From contig SFQZ01000010.1 in assembly GCA_004562915.1 (NCBI GenBank), forward strand, positions 24,066-88,065: a stretch of 64,000 nucleotides of DNA, given 5' to 3'. Both the position numbers and the translations under genes were made by a program. The notes below the pieces were generated by a model. It was given only the letters and a program-made list of their open reading frames with translations. It was not told where the DNA came from and ran no database searches. Below, in pieces: positions 26,564 through 35,057 of this stretch (its first letter is position 1; each line of letters opens with the position of its first letter). The stretch comes from a bacterium (lineage in GTDB: Bacteria > Bacillota_A > Clostridia > Lachnospirales > Lachnospiraceae).

Positions 26564-27090
26564 GATTTCCTCCCGGATTCCCTTTTATTGTCAAATTCAG
26601 AACCAACCGCACACCGAATCCTTTTCACCAGTTCTGCTGCCAGTATTCCAATCAAAATTCCTGTTACTAATCCTGTTACAGCAAGAATAGAAAAATAGTA
26701 TCCTACTCTTACATTTTCCACTACAACCATAGCCACCAAAATCTGTCCCAGATTATGCGTCACACCACCGATCATACTGACACCGGTGCAGCTTAATTTG
26801 AGAAATCTTCTGGCTGCTTCCATGCACAAAAGACTGAGTATACCTCCTGCCAGACTGAAAGCGATACTGAACGCATTGCCAAACAGAAAACCGATCACCA
26901 GGATGCGGACAAAAGACACTGCCATTGCTTCTTTCCACGAGTACAGATAAAGCACCATGACTACAGCCAGATTGGGCAGCCCGATCTTCATACCCGGAAC
27001 TCCCACAAATACAGGAAAAAGGGATTCCACATACCCCAGTATAATAGCTGCCGCACAAAGCAGCCCCAAATATGCTGACTTTTTTTTCAA
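26560..27090 (-). CDS. Gx transporter family membrane protein (PF07456 type)
   Basis: A 176-residue protein with about five transmembrane helices, historically annotated as heptaprenyl diphosphate synthase component I. Features are the PGMKIGLPNLAVV motif and the GGVTHNLGQI motif. Start is TTG 27090 with GGGAG five bases upstream. It follows a NusG-II gene. In several Firmicutes this pair occurs in flavin-based extracellular electron transfer loci (EetA/EetB type). A redox-related membrane role is therefore plausible, but not shown. Confidence 0.82.
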   Translation of the reverse strand: MKKKSAYLGLLCAAAIILGYVESLFPVFVGVPGMKIGLPNLAVVMVLYLYSWKEAMAVSFVRILVIGFLFGNAFSIAFSLAGGILSLLCMEAARRFLKLSCTGVSMIGGVTHNLGQILVAMVVVENVRVGYYFSILAVTGLVTGILIGILAAELVKRIRCAVGSEFDNKRESGRKS

Positions 27091-27105
27091 AATTTCTCCC
27101 GCCTT

Positions 27106-27474
27106 TCAGGAACTGATTACATCCACTTTTTCCCCCGTATCCTCCGGAACCTCTGATATAATCTCTAAAACAATCCGATTGGGCAGACATATAATGGATC
27201 CACCATCCTTTGAAATCTCAGCAGTATGCACACAGATCTGATCCGGACAATCTGCCCAGGTCATACGCACTTTTCCATCTTCAATCTGACAGATATTTGT
27301 GTCGTTAATCTTTATCTCCTGATCTTCTGTAATATCATAAATTCCATAGTTCTCTCCATTCACAGTAATACGGAGAGCCTGTGCCGGCAAAGCAGTCATC
27401 TTACCGACCAAAGCAAATATCAGAGCTGCCGCAAGAATAACAGCCGCAGCAATCCAATCTCGTTTCTTCATCAT
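27106..27474 (-). CDS. NusG domain II protein, membrane-anchored
   Basis: A 122-residue protein with one N-terminal transmembrane helix (residues about 7-25) and an extracytoplasmic NusG-II domain. The domain carries the cysteine motif CPDQICVHTAEIS and CLPNRIVLE. It is not a transcription factor. It precedes the Gx-transporter gene by 15 bases and lies directly downstream of the rnf operon, from which a strong terminator separates it. Confidence 0.85.
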   Translation of the reverse strand: MMKKRDWIAAAVILAAALIFALVGKMTALPAQALRITVNGENYGIYDITEDQEIKINDTNICQIEDGKVRMTWADCPDQICVHTAEISKDGGSIICLPNRIVLEIISEVPEDTGEKVDVISS

Positions 27475-27581
27475 TTTACCAATTAAATTACACAGTTTGT
27501 ATCTCTGTTTTATTGATTCAACACTCGGCTATCATAACATAACAGATGAAATAATTCAACCTGTCAAAACTTTCTTTCGAA

Positions 27582-27627
27582 AAACGGCAGGAAACGGGAT
27601 TCCTAAAAATCCCGTTTCCCGCCGTTT
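27582..27627 (-). terminator. Terminator of the rnf operon
   Basis: A 20-bp stem with one mismatch (AAACGGC-a-GGAAACGGGATT against AATCCCGTTTCC-c-GCCGTTT) and a short loop, followed on the minus strand by TTTTTCG. It lies 26 bases after the rnfB stop. Confidence 0.92.
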
Positions 27628-27652
27628 GACTTAGCAACTCTGATCCTTCATT

Positions 27653-28441
27653 TTAATGAATACAGTGACGCGGACAATTCTGTTTGCACAGACCACAGTT
27701 TGTACATTTGTCATAATCAATATGTGCCACGTTATTCGTGACTGTAATTGCCTGTACCGGACAGTTCTTCTCACATTTCTTACATCCGATACAGCCGTTG
27801 TCGCATGCAGTCATAGTAGCTTTTCCTTTATCGGAAGAACTGCACTGTACTTTTACTGTCTGATCATATGGTACAAGCTCAATCAAATGATGCGGACATA
27901 CGGAAACACATTTTCCGCAGGCTTTACATTTTTCTTTGTCAACCACTGCGATCCCGTTTTCAATATGGATTGCATTGAAAGTACATGATTTTACACATGT
28001 TCCATAACCAAGACATCCATGATGACACTTTTTCGAACCGCCGCCCGGAATAAACGCCATGATTGAACAGTCTTCCACACCATCATAAACATAATTCTGA
28101 CGGGAATGCTCGCAGTCGCCGCCGCATTTTACAAAAGCAGCCATACGGCGTCCTTCTTCCACTTCCTGTCCCATGATCGCTGCAACCTGTTTTGCAACCT
28201 CCGGACCTCCCACGGGACATCCGCTTACCGGTGCCTGACCCGCCGCAATGGCTGCCGCAAGACCATCACAACCCGGATATCCACAACCACCACAGTTGTT
28301 GCCCGGAAGTTTTTCTCTTACAGCTATTTCTTTTTCATTAACCTGTACTGCAAATTTCTTTCCAGCTACGCCAAGAAGGAGTCCGATTATTAATCCGGTA
28401 CCGCCTACTAAAACGGCTGCAATGATAATACCTGTAATCAT
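27653..28441 (-). CDS. rnfB: Rnf complex subunit RnfB (iron-sulfur)
   Basis: Entry point for electrons from ferredoxin into the Rnf complex. It has 262 residues. A membrane anchor covers residues 1-27, followed by a [4Fe-4S] domain with Cys50, Cys53, Cys58 and Cys75 (NNCGGCGYPGC...GCP). Then come several CxxCxxCxxxCP ferredoxin motifs ending at the C-terminus. It is the last gene of rnfCDGEAB, the order typical of acetogens and other clostridia. ATG follows AAGGAGGAG. Confidence 0.96.
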   Translation of the reverse strand: MITGIIIAAVLVGGTGLIIGLLLGVAGKKFAVQVNEKEIAVREKLPGNNCGGCGYPGCDGLAAAIAAGQAPVSGCPVGGPEVAKQVAAIMGQEVEEGRRMAAFVKCGGDCEHSRQNYVYDGVEDCSIMAFIPGGGSKKCHHGCLGYGTCVKSCTFNAIHIENGIAVVDKEKCKACGKCVSVCPHHLIELVPYDQTVKVQCSSSDKGKATMTACDNGCIGCKKCEKNCPVQAITVTNNVAHIDYDKCTNCGLCKQNCPRHCIH

Positions 28442-28453
28442 AACTCTCCTCCT

Positions 28454-29029
28454 TTAAATTAATCCGGAAAAACCAAAGAATGCGATGGACATAAGTCCTG
28501 CTGTCAGAAGAACAATCGGCATTCCCCGGAAAGGCTTTGGAATATCGTTATACTCGATTCTTTCTCTAAGCCCTGCCATCAGTACGATCGCAATCGTGAA
28601 ACCTACTGCTGTGGCAAATCCATTGACAGTTCCCTCTAAAACATTGTAATCATTCTGTACATTCAGAAGTGCTACACCAAGCACTGCACAGTTTGTAGTG
28701 ATCAGAGGCAGATAAACACCCAGACTCCTGTATAAAGCCGGAATGGTCTTTTTCAGGAACATCTCTACCAGCTGTACTAAAGCAGCGATCACAAGAATAA
28801 ATACGATAGTCTGCAGATATTCCATTCCTGTTTTTACAAGAATAAATTTATAGATCAGACTGGTGCAGAAAGAAGACAGCGTCAGAACAAAGATAACTGC
28901 TCCGCCCATACCTGCTGCCGTATCCATTTTCTTGGACACTCCAAGGAAAGGACACAATCCCAAAAACTGACTGAGTACTACGTTATTTACAAGCGCAGAG
29001 CCAATCGCAATGATCAATAACTCTTTCAT
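28454..29029 (-). CDS. rnfA: Rnf complex subunit RnfA
   Basis: Integral membrane subunit of 191 residues with six predicted helices. The family motif SQFLGLCPFLGVS is near residue 20, and the cysteine in the conserved TNCAVLGVAL lies near residue 110. RnfA and RnfE are homologous with opposite topologies and hold a membrane iron-sulfur centre between them. The start overlaps the rnfE stop by four bases. Confidence 0.95.
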   Translation of the reverse strand: MKELLIIAIGSALVNNVVLSQFLGLCPFLGVSKKMDTAAGMGGAVIFVLTLSSFCTSLIYKFILVKTGMEYLQTIVFILVIAALVQLVEMFLKKTIPALYRSLGVYLPLITTNCAVLGVALLNVQNDYNVLEGTVNGFATAVGFTIAIVLMAGLRERIEYNDIPKPFRGMPIVLLTAGLMSIAFFGFSGLI

Positions 29030-29730
29030 GCGTTCTTTCCTCCTTCCTCATTGCCGGATACCATACGGCTGCCGCATATCATATTGGTACATCCTGCGCA
29101 TGCCGCTTCTCCACAACCTGTACCTGTGGAAGCTTTTTCCGGTTTACCGGCTTTTACTTTATTCTGAACAGCAACCAGCATTGCCAGAACAAAGAATGCA
29201 CCCGGTGCCAGAATAAAAATGGTTGCTCCGCCGTCAAACAGCTGGAAACCAAAGATTTTACCGGAACCAAGCAGTTCTCGAACAATACCGATACAGGTAA
29301 GACCTATGGTAAAACCAAGTCCCATACCGATTCCATCAAAAAGAGAACTAATCACACCATTCTTAGATGCATATGCTTCCGCACGGCCAAGAATGATACA
29401 GTTAACAACGATCAAAGGAATATAGATTCCCAGTGCAGAGTAAAGAGTCGGGATAAATCCCTGAAGTAAAAACTGCACGATTGTTACAAATGAAGCAACA
29501 ATTACGATATAAGCCGGCATACGAACTCCATCCGGTATCACTTTTCTAAGAAGTGAAATCATCATGTTGGACATTGCCAGAATCACCATGGTCGTCAGTC
29601 CCATACCCAGACCATTGATTGCGGATGTGGTTGTTGCCAGTGTCGGACACATACCAAGCATCAGTACAAAGGTAGGGTTTTCTTTGATGATACCATTATA
29701 CAAACGTTCTGCAGGTGAATTTGCTTTCAT
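29026..29730 (-). CDS. rnfE: Rnf complex subunit RnfE
   Basis: Integral membrane subunit of 234 residues, homologue of RnfA, with NPTFVLMLGMCPTLA near residue 20 and IVVNCIILGRAEA near 110 (conserved cysteine). The C-terminal tail of about 30 residues contains four cysteines (GCGEAACAGCTNMIC), longer than in many RnfE proteins. Those cysteines might bind metal; this is not a known requirement for Rnf. Confidence 0.94.
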   Translation of the reverse strand: MKANSPAERLYNGIIKENPTFVLMLGMCPTLATTTSAINGLGMGLTTMVILAMSNMMISLLRKVIPDGVRMPAYIVIVASFVTIVQFLLQGFIPTLYSALGIYIPLIVVNCIILGRAEAYASKNGVISSLFDGIGMGLGFTIGLTCIGIVRELLGSGKIFGFQLFDGGATIFILAPGAFFVLAMLVAVQNKVKAGKPEKASTGTGCGEAACAGCTNMICGSRMVSGNEEGGKNA

Positions 29731-29733
29731 CTC

Positions 29734-30348
29734 TTATTCCCCTCCTTCCATTACACGGAATGCACAAAGACCGGCATTCACGCCATTGGTCATGGCATTG
29801 GTAGTCACCGTAGCTCCGCTCAGAGCATCGATTTCATTATCCGCAGATGCTCCGTTCTTTGTATAGACAAGTTTGTCTGTATTTTTTCCAACAAACTGGC
29901 TCTTGAACTCATCCGTATTGGCACGCATACCCAGACCGGCAGTCTCAGAAATAGATAAGATGGAAATACCGTTCATCGTTCCGTCCGACTGTACACCCAT
30001 GGTAAACTTAATATCTCCGCCATATCCTTCGGAAGAAATCACAGTGATTATATATCCCAGAGAAGTACCGCTTCCATCCACAGCTTCCACTACTTCCTCT
30101 ATGCTCTGTGCCTGATAGCCTTCGCTGTCAAGACTGTCACGCAGCTGACCTGCAAGCTCGTCCGTCATCTCAACGGTACTATAATCTTTTGCCTCTTCAA
30201 ATACTTCTTTATAAGCTTCTGCTTTTGCCAGTGCCTCCTGTCTGGCAATCGGCTCCTTGGTGATACCATGAACCGCACCGAGAGCTGCACCTGCCACGAG
30301 GGTGATCAGAGTCAACGCCATAGCGTCTTTTATGATTTTATTACTCAT
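29734..30348 (-). CDS. rnfG: Rnf complex subunit RnfG (covalent FMN)
   Basis: Extracytoplasmic flavoprotein subunit of 204 residues. It has one N-terminal helix (about 10-27) and an FMN-binding domain. The motif SGAT at 177-180 marks Thr180 as the likely covalent FMN attachment site, added by an ApbE-type flavin transferase not encoded here. It overlaps the rnfD stop by four bases. Confidence 0.95.
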   Translation of the reverse strand: MSNKIIKDAMALTLITLVAGAALGAVHGITKEPIARQEALAKAEAYKEVFEEAKDYSTVEMTDELAGQLRDSLDSEGYQAQSIEEVVEAVDGSGTSLGYIITVISSEGYGGDIKFTMGVQSDGTMNGISILSISETAGLGMRANTDEFKSQFVGKNTDKLVYTKNGASADNEIDALSGATVTTNAMTNGVNAGLCAFRVMEGGE

Positions 30349-31301
30349 TCTTTCTTCCCTCCTTTACCAAATGCAACGGGAACAGTAACTCGTTCGATTA
30401 CCGGAATCAGCAGGTTACTGAAGATGATCGCATAGGATACACCTTCCGCGGATGCTCCAAAGAGACGGAACAGACCGGTCAGGATACCCAGGATCACACC
30501 ATAAACAAGCTGTCCTGATTTGGTGATCGGTGTCGTCACATAATCGGTAGCCATAAACCATGCACCCAGCATCAGACCGCCGCCGAAGAGCTGTCCGAGA
30601 ATATAATTTGCATCCAGACCGTGACCGCCAAAAATTATGATAAATACCAGGAAACTGCCTATGTAGGTTAATGGGATTCTGAAGTCGATTACTTTCATCG
30701 CCAACAGGAATGCTGCACCAATCAAAAGCGCAAGTGCAGAGGTCTCACCAATAGTACCTGTTGTATTACCAAGGAACATACTCAGTACATCCACCTGTTC
30801 ACCGGCTTTCAGTGCTGCCAGAGGTGTTGCTCCGGATGCTGTATCCACAATTTTTCCAAGCCCTGACGTCGGTGCAAAATTTGTCATCTGTCCGGTAAAG
30901 GAAAGGAGAAGGAAGCATCGTGCTGCCAGTGCCGGGTTCATGATATTCTGTCCCAGACCGCCAAACAACTGTTTTACCACGAGGATTGCAAACACACCGC
31001 CGATCACAGGAATCCACCAGGGAGCCGTAGAGGGCAGGTTCAAAGCCAGCAAAAGTCCGGTAACAACCGCACTGAAATCACCGATTGTGAGTTTCTTGTG
31101 CATGAAAGTCTCATAAATTCCTTCTGTCGCAACACAGGTAGCGACAGATATACAAATCAGAAGCAGTGCCCTCCATCCGAAATTATAAATTCCAAAAAGT
31201 GTAGCCGGCAGCAGAGCAATCACTACCATTTTCATAAGATTATCGGTTTTGATTTTGGAACGTATATGCGGTGAGGACGATACGTGTAATAATTCACTCA
31301 T
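30345..31301 (-). CDS. rnfD: Rnf complex subunit RnfD
   Basis: Membrane subunit of 318 residues with about nine helices. SGATP at 156-160 marks the FMN-bearing threonine (Thr159) on the outer face. NPALAARCFLL near 122-132 is also conserved. It lies 12 bases after rnfC and overlaps rnfG. Confidence 0.95.
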   Translation of the reverse strand: MSELLHVSSSPHIRSKIKTDNLMKMVVIALLPATLFGIYNFGWRALLLICISVATCVATEGIYETFMHKKLTIGDFSAVVTGLLLALNLPSTAPWWIPVIGGVFAILVVKQLFGGLGQNIMNPALAARCFLLLSFTGQMTNFAPTSGLGKIVDTASGATPLAALKAGEQVDVLSMFLGNTTGTIGETSALALLIGAAFLLAMKVIDFRIPLTYIGSFLVFIIIFGGHGLDANYILGQLFGGGLMLGAWFMATDYVTTPITKSGQLVYGVILGILTGLFRLFGASAEGVSYAIIFSNLLIPVIERVTVPVAFGKGGKKE

Positions 31302-31313
31302 GTCTCTTCCTCC

Positions 31314-33548
31314 TTATTTCTTTTTTCTGTTAGCCAGTACAATTTTTCTCATGGACTTAATTTCCTGGGCAAGAGGCCGTTTAGCCGGACAGACGTAACT
31401 GCAGCATCCGCATTCACAGCACTCCATACCATTGTATTTCTGGAATTTATCCTGATCTTTATGAGTAGCAAAAGTAGCAAGCTTGGTCGGAAGCAGATGT
31501 TCCGGACACTCACTCACACATCTTCCACAGTTGATACATGCAGTCGTTTCCGAATGACAAACTTCATCCTTTGTCAGACACAAAAGTGCTGATGTGGTTT
31601 TCGTAACAGGAACATGCATATCAAACATGGCAAATCCCATCATAGGACCACCGGAGATTACTTTTTCCACATGATCTTTAAATCCGCCTGCCGCTTCTAC
31701 AAGTTCCTGGAAATCGGTTCCTACCGGAACATAGAAGTTAGCCGGCTCAGCGATCGCATCACCGGTTACAGTTACGATTCTGTGCATCAGCGGCTGTCCC
31801 AGTACAACTGCCTTATAAACAGCAACAACAGTATCAATATTATCCACAACACAGCCCGCATCAGCCGGTAGCATGGAAGAATTGATACTTCTTCCGGTAA
31901 CCGCATAGATCAGCATACGTTCAGCACCCTGCGGATACTTGGTTTTCATGGCTTTTACTTCAATCCGAGGCTCATTCTCCACCATTTTGCTGAGCTTTTC
32001 AATACAATCCGGCTTATTGTCCTCAATACAAATACATCCTTTTGCATTGTCAAACAACTGCAGCATCACTTTCAGACCACCGATTACTTTTTCCGGCTCT
32101 TCCAGCATCCTTCTGTAATCCGATGTCAGATACGGCTCACATTCCGCACCATTTACAAGGATGTGATCGATTTTTTCAGGTTCCTTCGGTGAAAGCTTTA
32201 CATGTGTAGGAAATCCTGCACCTCCCATACCAACCACACCTGCTTCCTGAATCTTTTTCCGGATCTCTTCTTTTGAAAGCTGTTCCGGATGCTCTACAGG
32301 CTCAAATGCCACAGACTCATATAAGCCGTCATTTTCTACAAGAATCGCATCACAGGTACCGCCTGTGGCAGTAAGCCGGGGTTCTATCCCTTTTACTGTT
32401 CCGGAAACTGATGCATACACCGGAGCGGAAACAAACCCTCCAGCCTCCGCAATCTTCTGTCCGATCAATACCCGGTCTCCTTTGGATACGATTGGTTTCG
32501 CCGGCGCACCGATATGCTGTGATACCAGGAACGCAAGCTCCTTCTGAGGTTTCAGAGGCTGAATCGGCTTATTCTTGGATAACTCCTTCCCATCATAAGG
32601 ATGGATTCCGCCTTTGAATGTAACTAATCCCATACTATGACCTCCTCCTTTATTTTTACTTTTTTCTTTTAATTTTCTTAAGCGTTCCGCTTTACTGATC
32701 AAATTCGGGTAAGCTTTCATCTGACGTCTGGAAATATGACGTATACTGTTCTTAACTTCCAGATATCGACGTGCAAATTCGTCATAACGTTCCATAAAAG
32801 CTTCGCGTTTTTCATGAATCTCAGTATCTTCCAGACGTTCCAATACTTCGTGGAACTTTTCTCTTCGAATGTCAAGATATTCTTTCAGTTTATTGTCCGT
32901 AAACTCAGGCCGATAAAACTCTGCCTTCTCACGAAATTCTTCTACAGTTTCATACAGTTTGCTGTTCTGGAAAGATTCCTGGAATTCGTCCATTACACTG
33001 TCAAGCTTCTGCAATTTGCTCCGCAGGTCGAATGCTGCTGCTGCAGAGAATGAAAAATCCACCACATAATATACAAGCCATACATATAAAAGTATCGTAC
33101 CTGTACTTCTAGGGAACCAGTCGACAAACATGGAAACTAATGGCTGGAGAACATAAAACAGAAGCAATGTAAAAAATCCCCAGGCGAGAGAACTTCCCAG
33201 ACAGATCTTTCCCTGAAAATTATATTTCTTATCGCTGTAATCCCACCAGTTTGTATGGAAGATTGCCTCCATCAGAACACCTGTGACATATTCCAGTACG
33301 GTAGCCACTGCAACTCCAGCAAAATACAATTCCAGTATCCGTCCTGTAAGCGGCTTTAAGATCACGTACACTGCAACAGCCCCCACACCGTATATGGTAA
33401 CAAAAGGACCATTGACAAAGCCACGGTTCACCCACCGCTTATTCTTTACCGAGACGTAACAGCTTTCCCATATCCATCCGAGAAAACTGTACACGATAAA
33501 CCAGCTCAGAATATGATAGATATCAACACCTAATATTTCGTATGTCAA
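31314..33548 (-). CDS. rnfC: PF06541-type membrane protein fused in frame to RnfC
   Basis: One open frame of 744 codons. Residues 1-305 form a membrane protein with about six helices like PF06541 proteins (putative ABC-transporter type IV family; FIVYSFLGWIWES motif), followed by a charged coiled-coil stretch. Residues 306-744 are a full-length RnfC of 439 residues. RnfC is the peripheral NAD-reducing subunit, with an FMN/NADH-type fold, an SLBB-like region and two [4Fe-4S] motifs (CINCGRCVSECP, CCECGCCSYVCP). No stop separates the parts. However, the linker KGGGHS is encoded by a perfect Shine-Dalgarno seven bases before ATG 32633, so separate RnfC is probably also made, or mainly made. First gene of the operon. 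Confidence 0.9.
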   Translation of the reverse strand: MTYEILGVDIYHILSWFIVYSFLGWIWESCYVSVKNKRWVNRGFVNGPFVTIYGVGAVAVYVILKPLTGRILELYFAGVAVATVLEYVTGVLMEAIFHTNWWDYSDKKYNFQGKICLGSSLAWGFFTLLLFYVLQPLVSMFVDWFPRSTGTILLYVWLVYYVVDFSFSAAAAFDLRSKLQKLDSVMDEFQESFQNSKLYETVEEFREKAEFYRPEFTDNKLKEYLDIRREKFHEVLERLEDTEIHEKREAFMERYDEFARRYLEVKNSIRHISRRQMKAYPNLISKAERLRKLKEKSKNKGGGHSMGLVTFKGGIHPYDGKELSKNKPIQPLKPQKELAFLVSQHIGAPAKPIVSKGDRVLIGQKIAEAGGFVSAPVYASVSGTVKGIEPRLTATGGTCDAILVENDGLYESVAFEPVEHPEQLSKEEIRKKIQEAGVVGMGGAGFPTHVKLSPKEPEKIDHILVNGAECEPYLTSDYRRMLEEPEKVIGGLKVMLQLFDNAKGCICIEDNKPDCIEKLSKMVENEPRIEVKAMKTKYPQGAERMLIYAVTGRSINSSMLPADAGCVVDNIDTVVAVYKAVVLGQPLMHRIVTVTGDAIAEPANFYVPVGTDFQELVEAAGGFKDHVEKVISGGPMMGFAMFDMHVPVTKTTSALLCLTKDEVCHSETTACINCGRCVSECPEHLLPTKLATFATHKDQDKFQKYNGMECCECGCCSYVCPAKRPLAQEIKSMRKIVLANRKKK
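32641..32648 (-). promoter_or_regulatory. Internal Shine-Dalgarno for separate rnfC translation
   Basis: GGAGGAGG inside the fused reading frame lies seven bases before ATG 32633 (MGLVTFKGG). The strength and spacing are optimal, so ribosomes can start RnfC here independently of the upstream domain. Confidence 0.8.
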
Positions 33549-33591
33549 TACAACTCTCCTCTCCCTTATTTAATACCTATAATATGATGCC

Positions 33592-33615
33592 AGGGTCAAA
33601 AGCTTTTGACACCCT
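33592..33615. repeat. Palindromic hairpin element, copy 2
   Basis: AGGGTCAAAAGCTTTTGACACCCT repeats the core of the element at 10138-10159 with a two-base insertion. The preceding GATGCC is shared with copy 1 when that copy is read on the minus strand. Here the outer arms are TATGAT and ATCATA, again complementary to each other but different from copy 1. It lies in the 203-base gap between rnfC and the YprB-like gene. Confidence 0.8.
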
Positions 33616-33669
33616 AATCATATAATAACTCATACCGAACGAAAAAGCACTATATTTTTTTGTTTTTTT

Positions 33670-33704
33670 GTACTATAATTAGTACAATTGATACATATTT
33701 GTAT
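33670..33704. promoter_or_regulatory. Two dyad sites in the divergent rnf / nuclease promoter region
   Basis: GTACTATAATTAGTAC (33670-33685) has perfect 6-bp arms around TAAT, and ATACATATTTGTAT (33691-33704) has 5-bp arms around four bases. They are five bases apart in a very AT-rich divergent region. They may be operators or simply AT-rich promoter sequence; no regulator is identifiable. Confidence 0.4.
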
Positions 33705-33751
33705 AAATTATCATTTAAAAGTGCTATTATTTTAACAAGGAGACGAATCAA

Positions 33752-34858
33752 ATGATCATAACCAATACCCCAGCCCATGTCCCCTCCGACCATCTAAAAC
33801 GGAGAAAAATCCAGCCCGACCAATGTGTATTTTTTGACATAGAAACTACCGGCCTGTCATGGAAAAGGTCGCATCTTTATCTTCTCGGAGCTGTATATAG
33901 GGAAGAAGGTCAATGGATTCACCGGCAATGGTTCTGTCAGCGTCCGGGAGAAGAAAAAGAGGTTCTCCTGCAGTTTTCCCAGCTTCTAAACAACCATCAA
34001 TGGCTGGTTCATTATAATGGCAAAACCTTTGATGTTCCTTATCTGATGCACAAATTTACGTTTTACAATATCCGGCAGTCCTGGGAACATCTTTCTCAAC
34101 TTGATCTTTATCAGGAACTTCTTCCCTACAAAAATCTGCTTGGACTGCAGCATATGCGTCAGAAAGATCTGGAAATCCTTTTCGGAATCAACCGGGAAGA
34201 TCCCTTTTCCGGTGGAGAACTGATCTCTCATTATCAGGAATACTTAAACAGTGGTGACAAAGAATTATATGAGATTCTTTCCCTTCACAACCGGGAAGAT
34301 GTGGAAGGAATGATACAGCTTTTGCCGCTTCTTCTGATCCCCGAACTTTTTCAGGGAAACTTAATCGACGAGATAGATATTCTCATGACTGATCCGGATA
34401 CCGTTGTACTGCAAATTCCAATTACAGAATCATTCCCTGTCTCTCTGCATAAAGAAAACAAATGGTATGATCTTCGTGTGAACGCATCCAAATGCCTTTT
34501 GCGTATCCCTGTCTATCAGGGCACCCTGCGGTATTTTTTCCCAAATTACAAAGATTACTACTATCTGCCTCTGGAGGATGAAGCCATCCATAAAAGTGTC
34601 GGTGCATATGTAGACAAAGATCATAGGGAAAAAGCAAAAGCCTGCAACTGCTACAAAAAAGTGTCAGGAAACTTCCTTCCTGAATTTGAACCTGTATTCC
34701 AGCCTGAATTTCACATGGAGTACAAAGATCCTGTCAGATGGTTCTCTCTCGATGAAATCTTCCCTAAAGACCATCCTGCATCCGCAAAGCCGGATCTTTT
34801 GAAAGCTTACGTCAAACATCTGTTAAAACATGCATCTCAATGCAATTCCAAACTATGA
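33752..34858 (+). CDS. YprB-like DEDD 3'-5' exonuclease domain protein
   Basis: A 368-residue protein. An RNase H-like exonuclease fold occupies about residues 20-200. It shows Exo I FFDIETTGL (Asp29 and Glu31 as metal ligands), Exo II in LVHYNGKTFDVPYL (Asp), and an Exo III-like NREDVEGMIQL. This matches the ribonuclease H-like YprB family, common in Firmicutes; its substrate is unknown. The C-terminal 170 residues are not recognisable. Shine-Dalgarno AAGGAGA precedes ATG 33752. It is a lone plus-strand gene with its own terminator at 34979. Confidence 0.82.
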   Translation: MIITNTPAHVPSDHLKRRKIQPDQCVFFDIETTGLSWKRSHLYLLGAVYREEGQWIHRQWFCQRPGEEKEVLLQFSQLLNNHQWLVHYNGKTFDVPYLMHKFTFYNIRQSWEHLSQLDLYQELLPYKNLLGLQHMRQKDLEILFGINREDPFSGGELISHYQEYLNSGDKELYEILSLHNREDVEGMIQLLPLLLIPELFQGNLIDEIDILMTDPDTVVLQIPITESFPVSLHKENKWYDLRVNASKCLLRIPVYQGTLRYFFPNYKDYYYLPLEDEAIHKSVGAYVDKDHREKAKACNCYKKVSGNFLPEFEPVFQPEFHMEYKDPVRWFSLDEIFPKDHPASAKPDLLKAYVKHLLKHASQCNSKL

Positions 34859-34870
34859 CTGAGTTCAAGT

Positions 34871-34937
34871 ACGCCTCGGCGTAGTTGCTGCGAGGTGCGC
34901 GTCATGCTTTGCATGACACGATACATCTGCGCACCTC
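34871..34937. repeat. Structured GC-rich element with alternative hairpins
   Basis: GAGGTGCGC (34892-34900) pairs perfectly with GCGCACCTC (34929-34937) and encloses a second perfect hairpin, GTCATGC/GCATGAC. Upstream, ACGCC/GGCGT forms a small hairpin. CGCCTCG could instead pair with CGAGGTG, competing with the main stem. It lies between the nuclease stop and its terminator and is clearly more GC-rich than its surroundings. It may be a dispersed REP-like repeat or an RNA structure; I see no second copy in this window. Confidence 0.55.
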
Positions 34938-34978
34938 TGCAATCCACCGGAGGCTTTATCTCCTTCCAAGATAAATTC

Positions 34979-35002
34979 AGCCCGGAAAACAACTTCCGGG
35001 CT
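34979..35002 (+). terminator. Rho-independent terminator after the YprB-like gene
   Basis: AGCCCGGAA pairs with TTCCGGGCT around a six-base loop, followed by GCTTTTATT on the plus strand. It lies in the convergent gap with rpsA and may also act weakly on the other strand. Confidence 0.85.
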
Positions 35003-35057
35003 GCTTTTATTAATTATAAAATTATTACCGTCAGGGACACTGCCTTATCTGTTCAAT

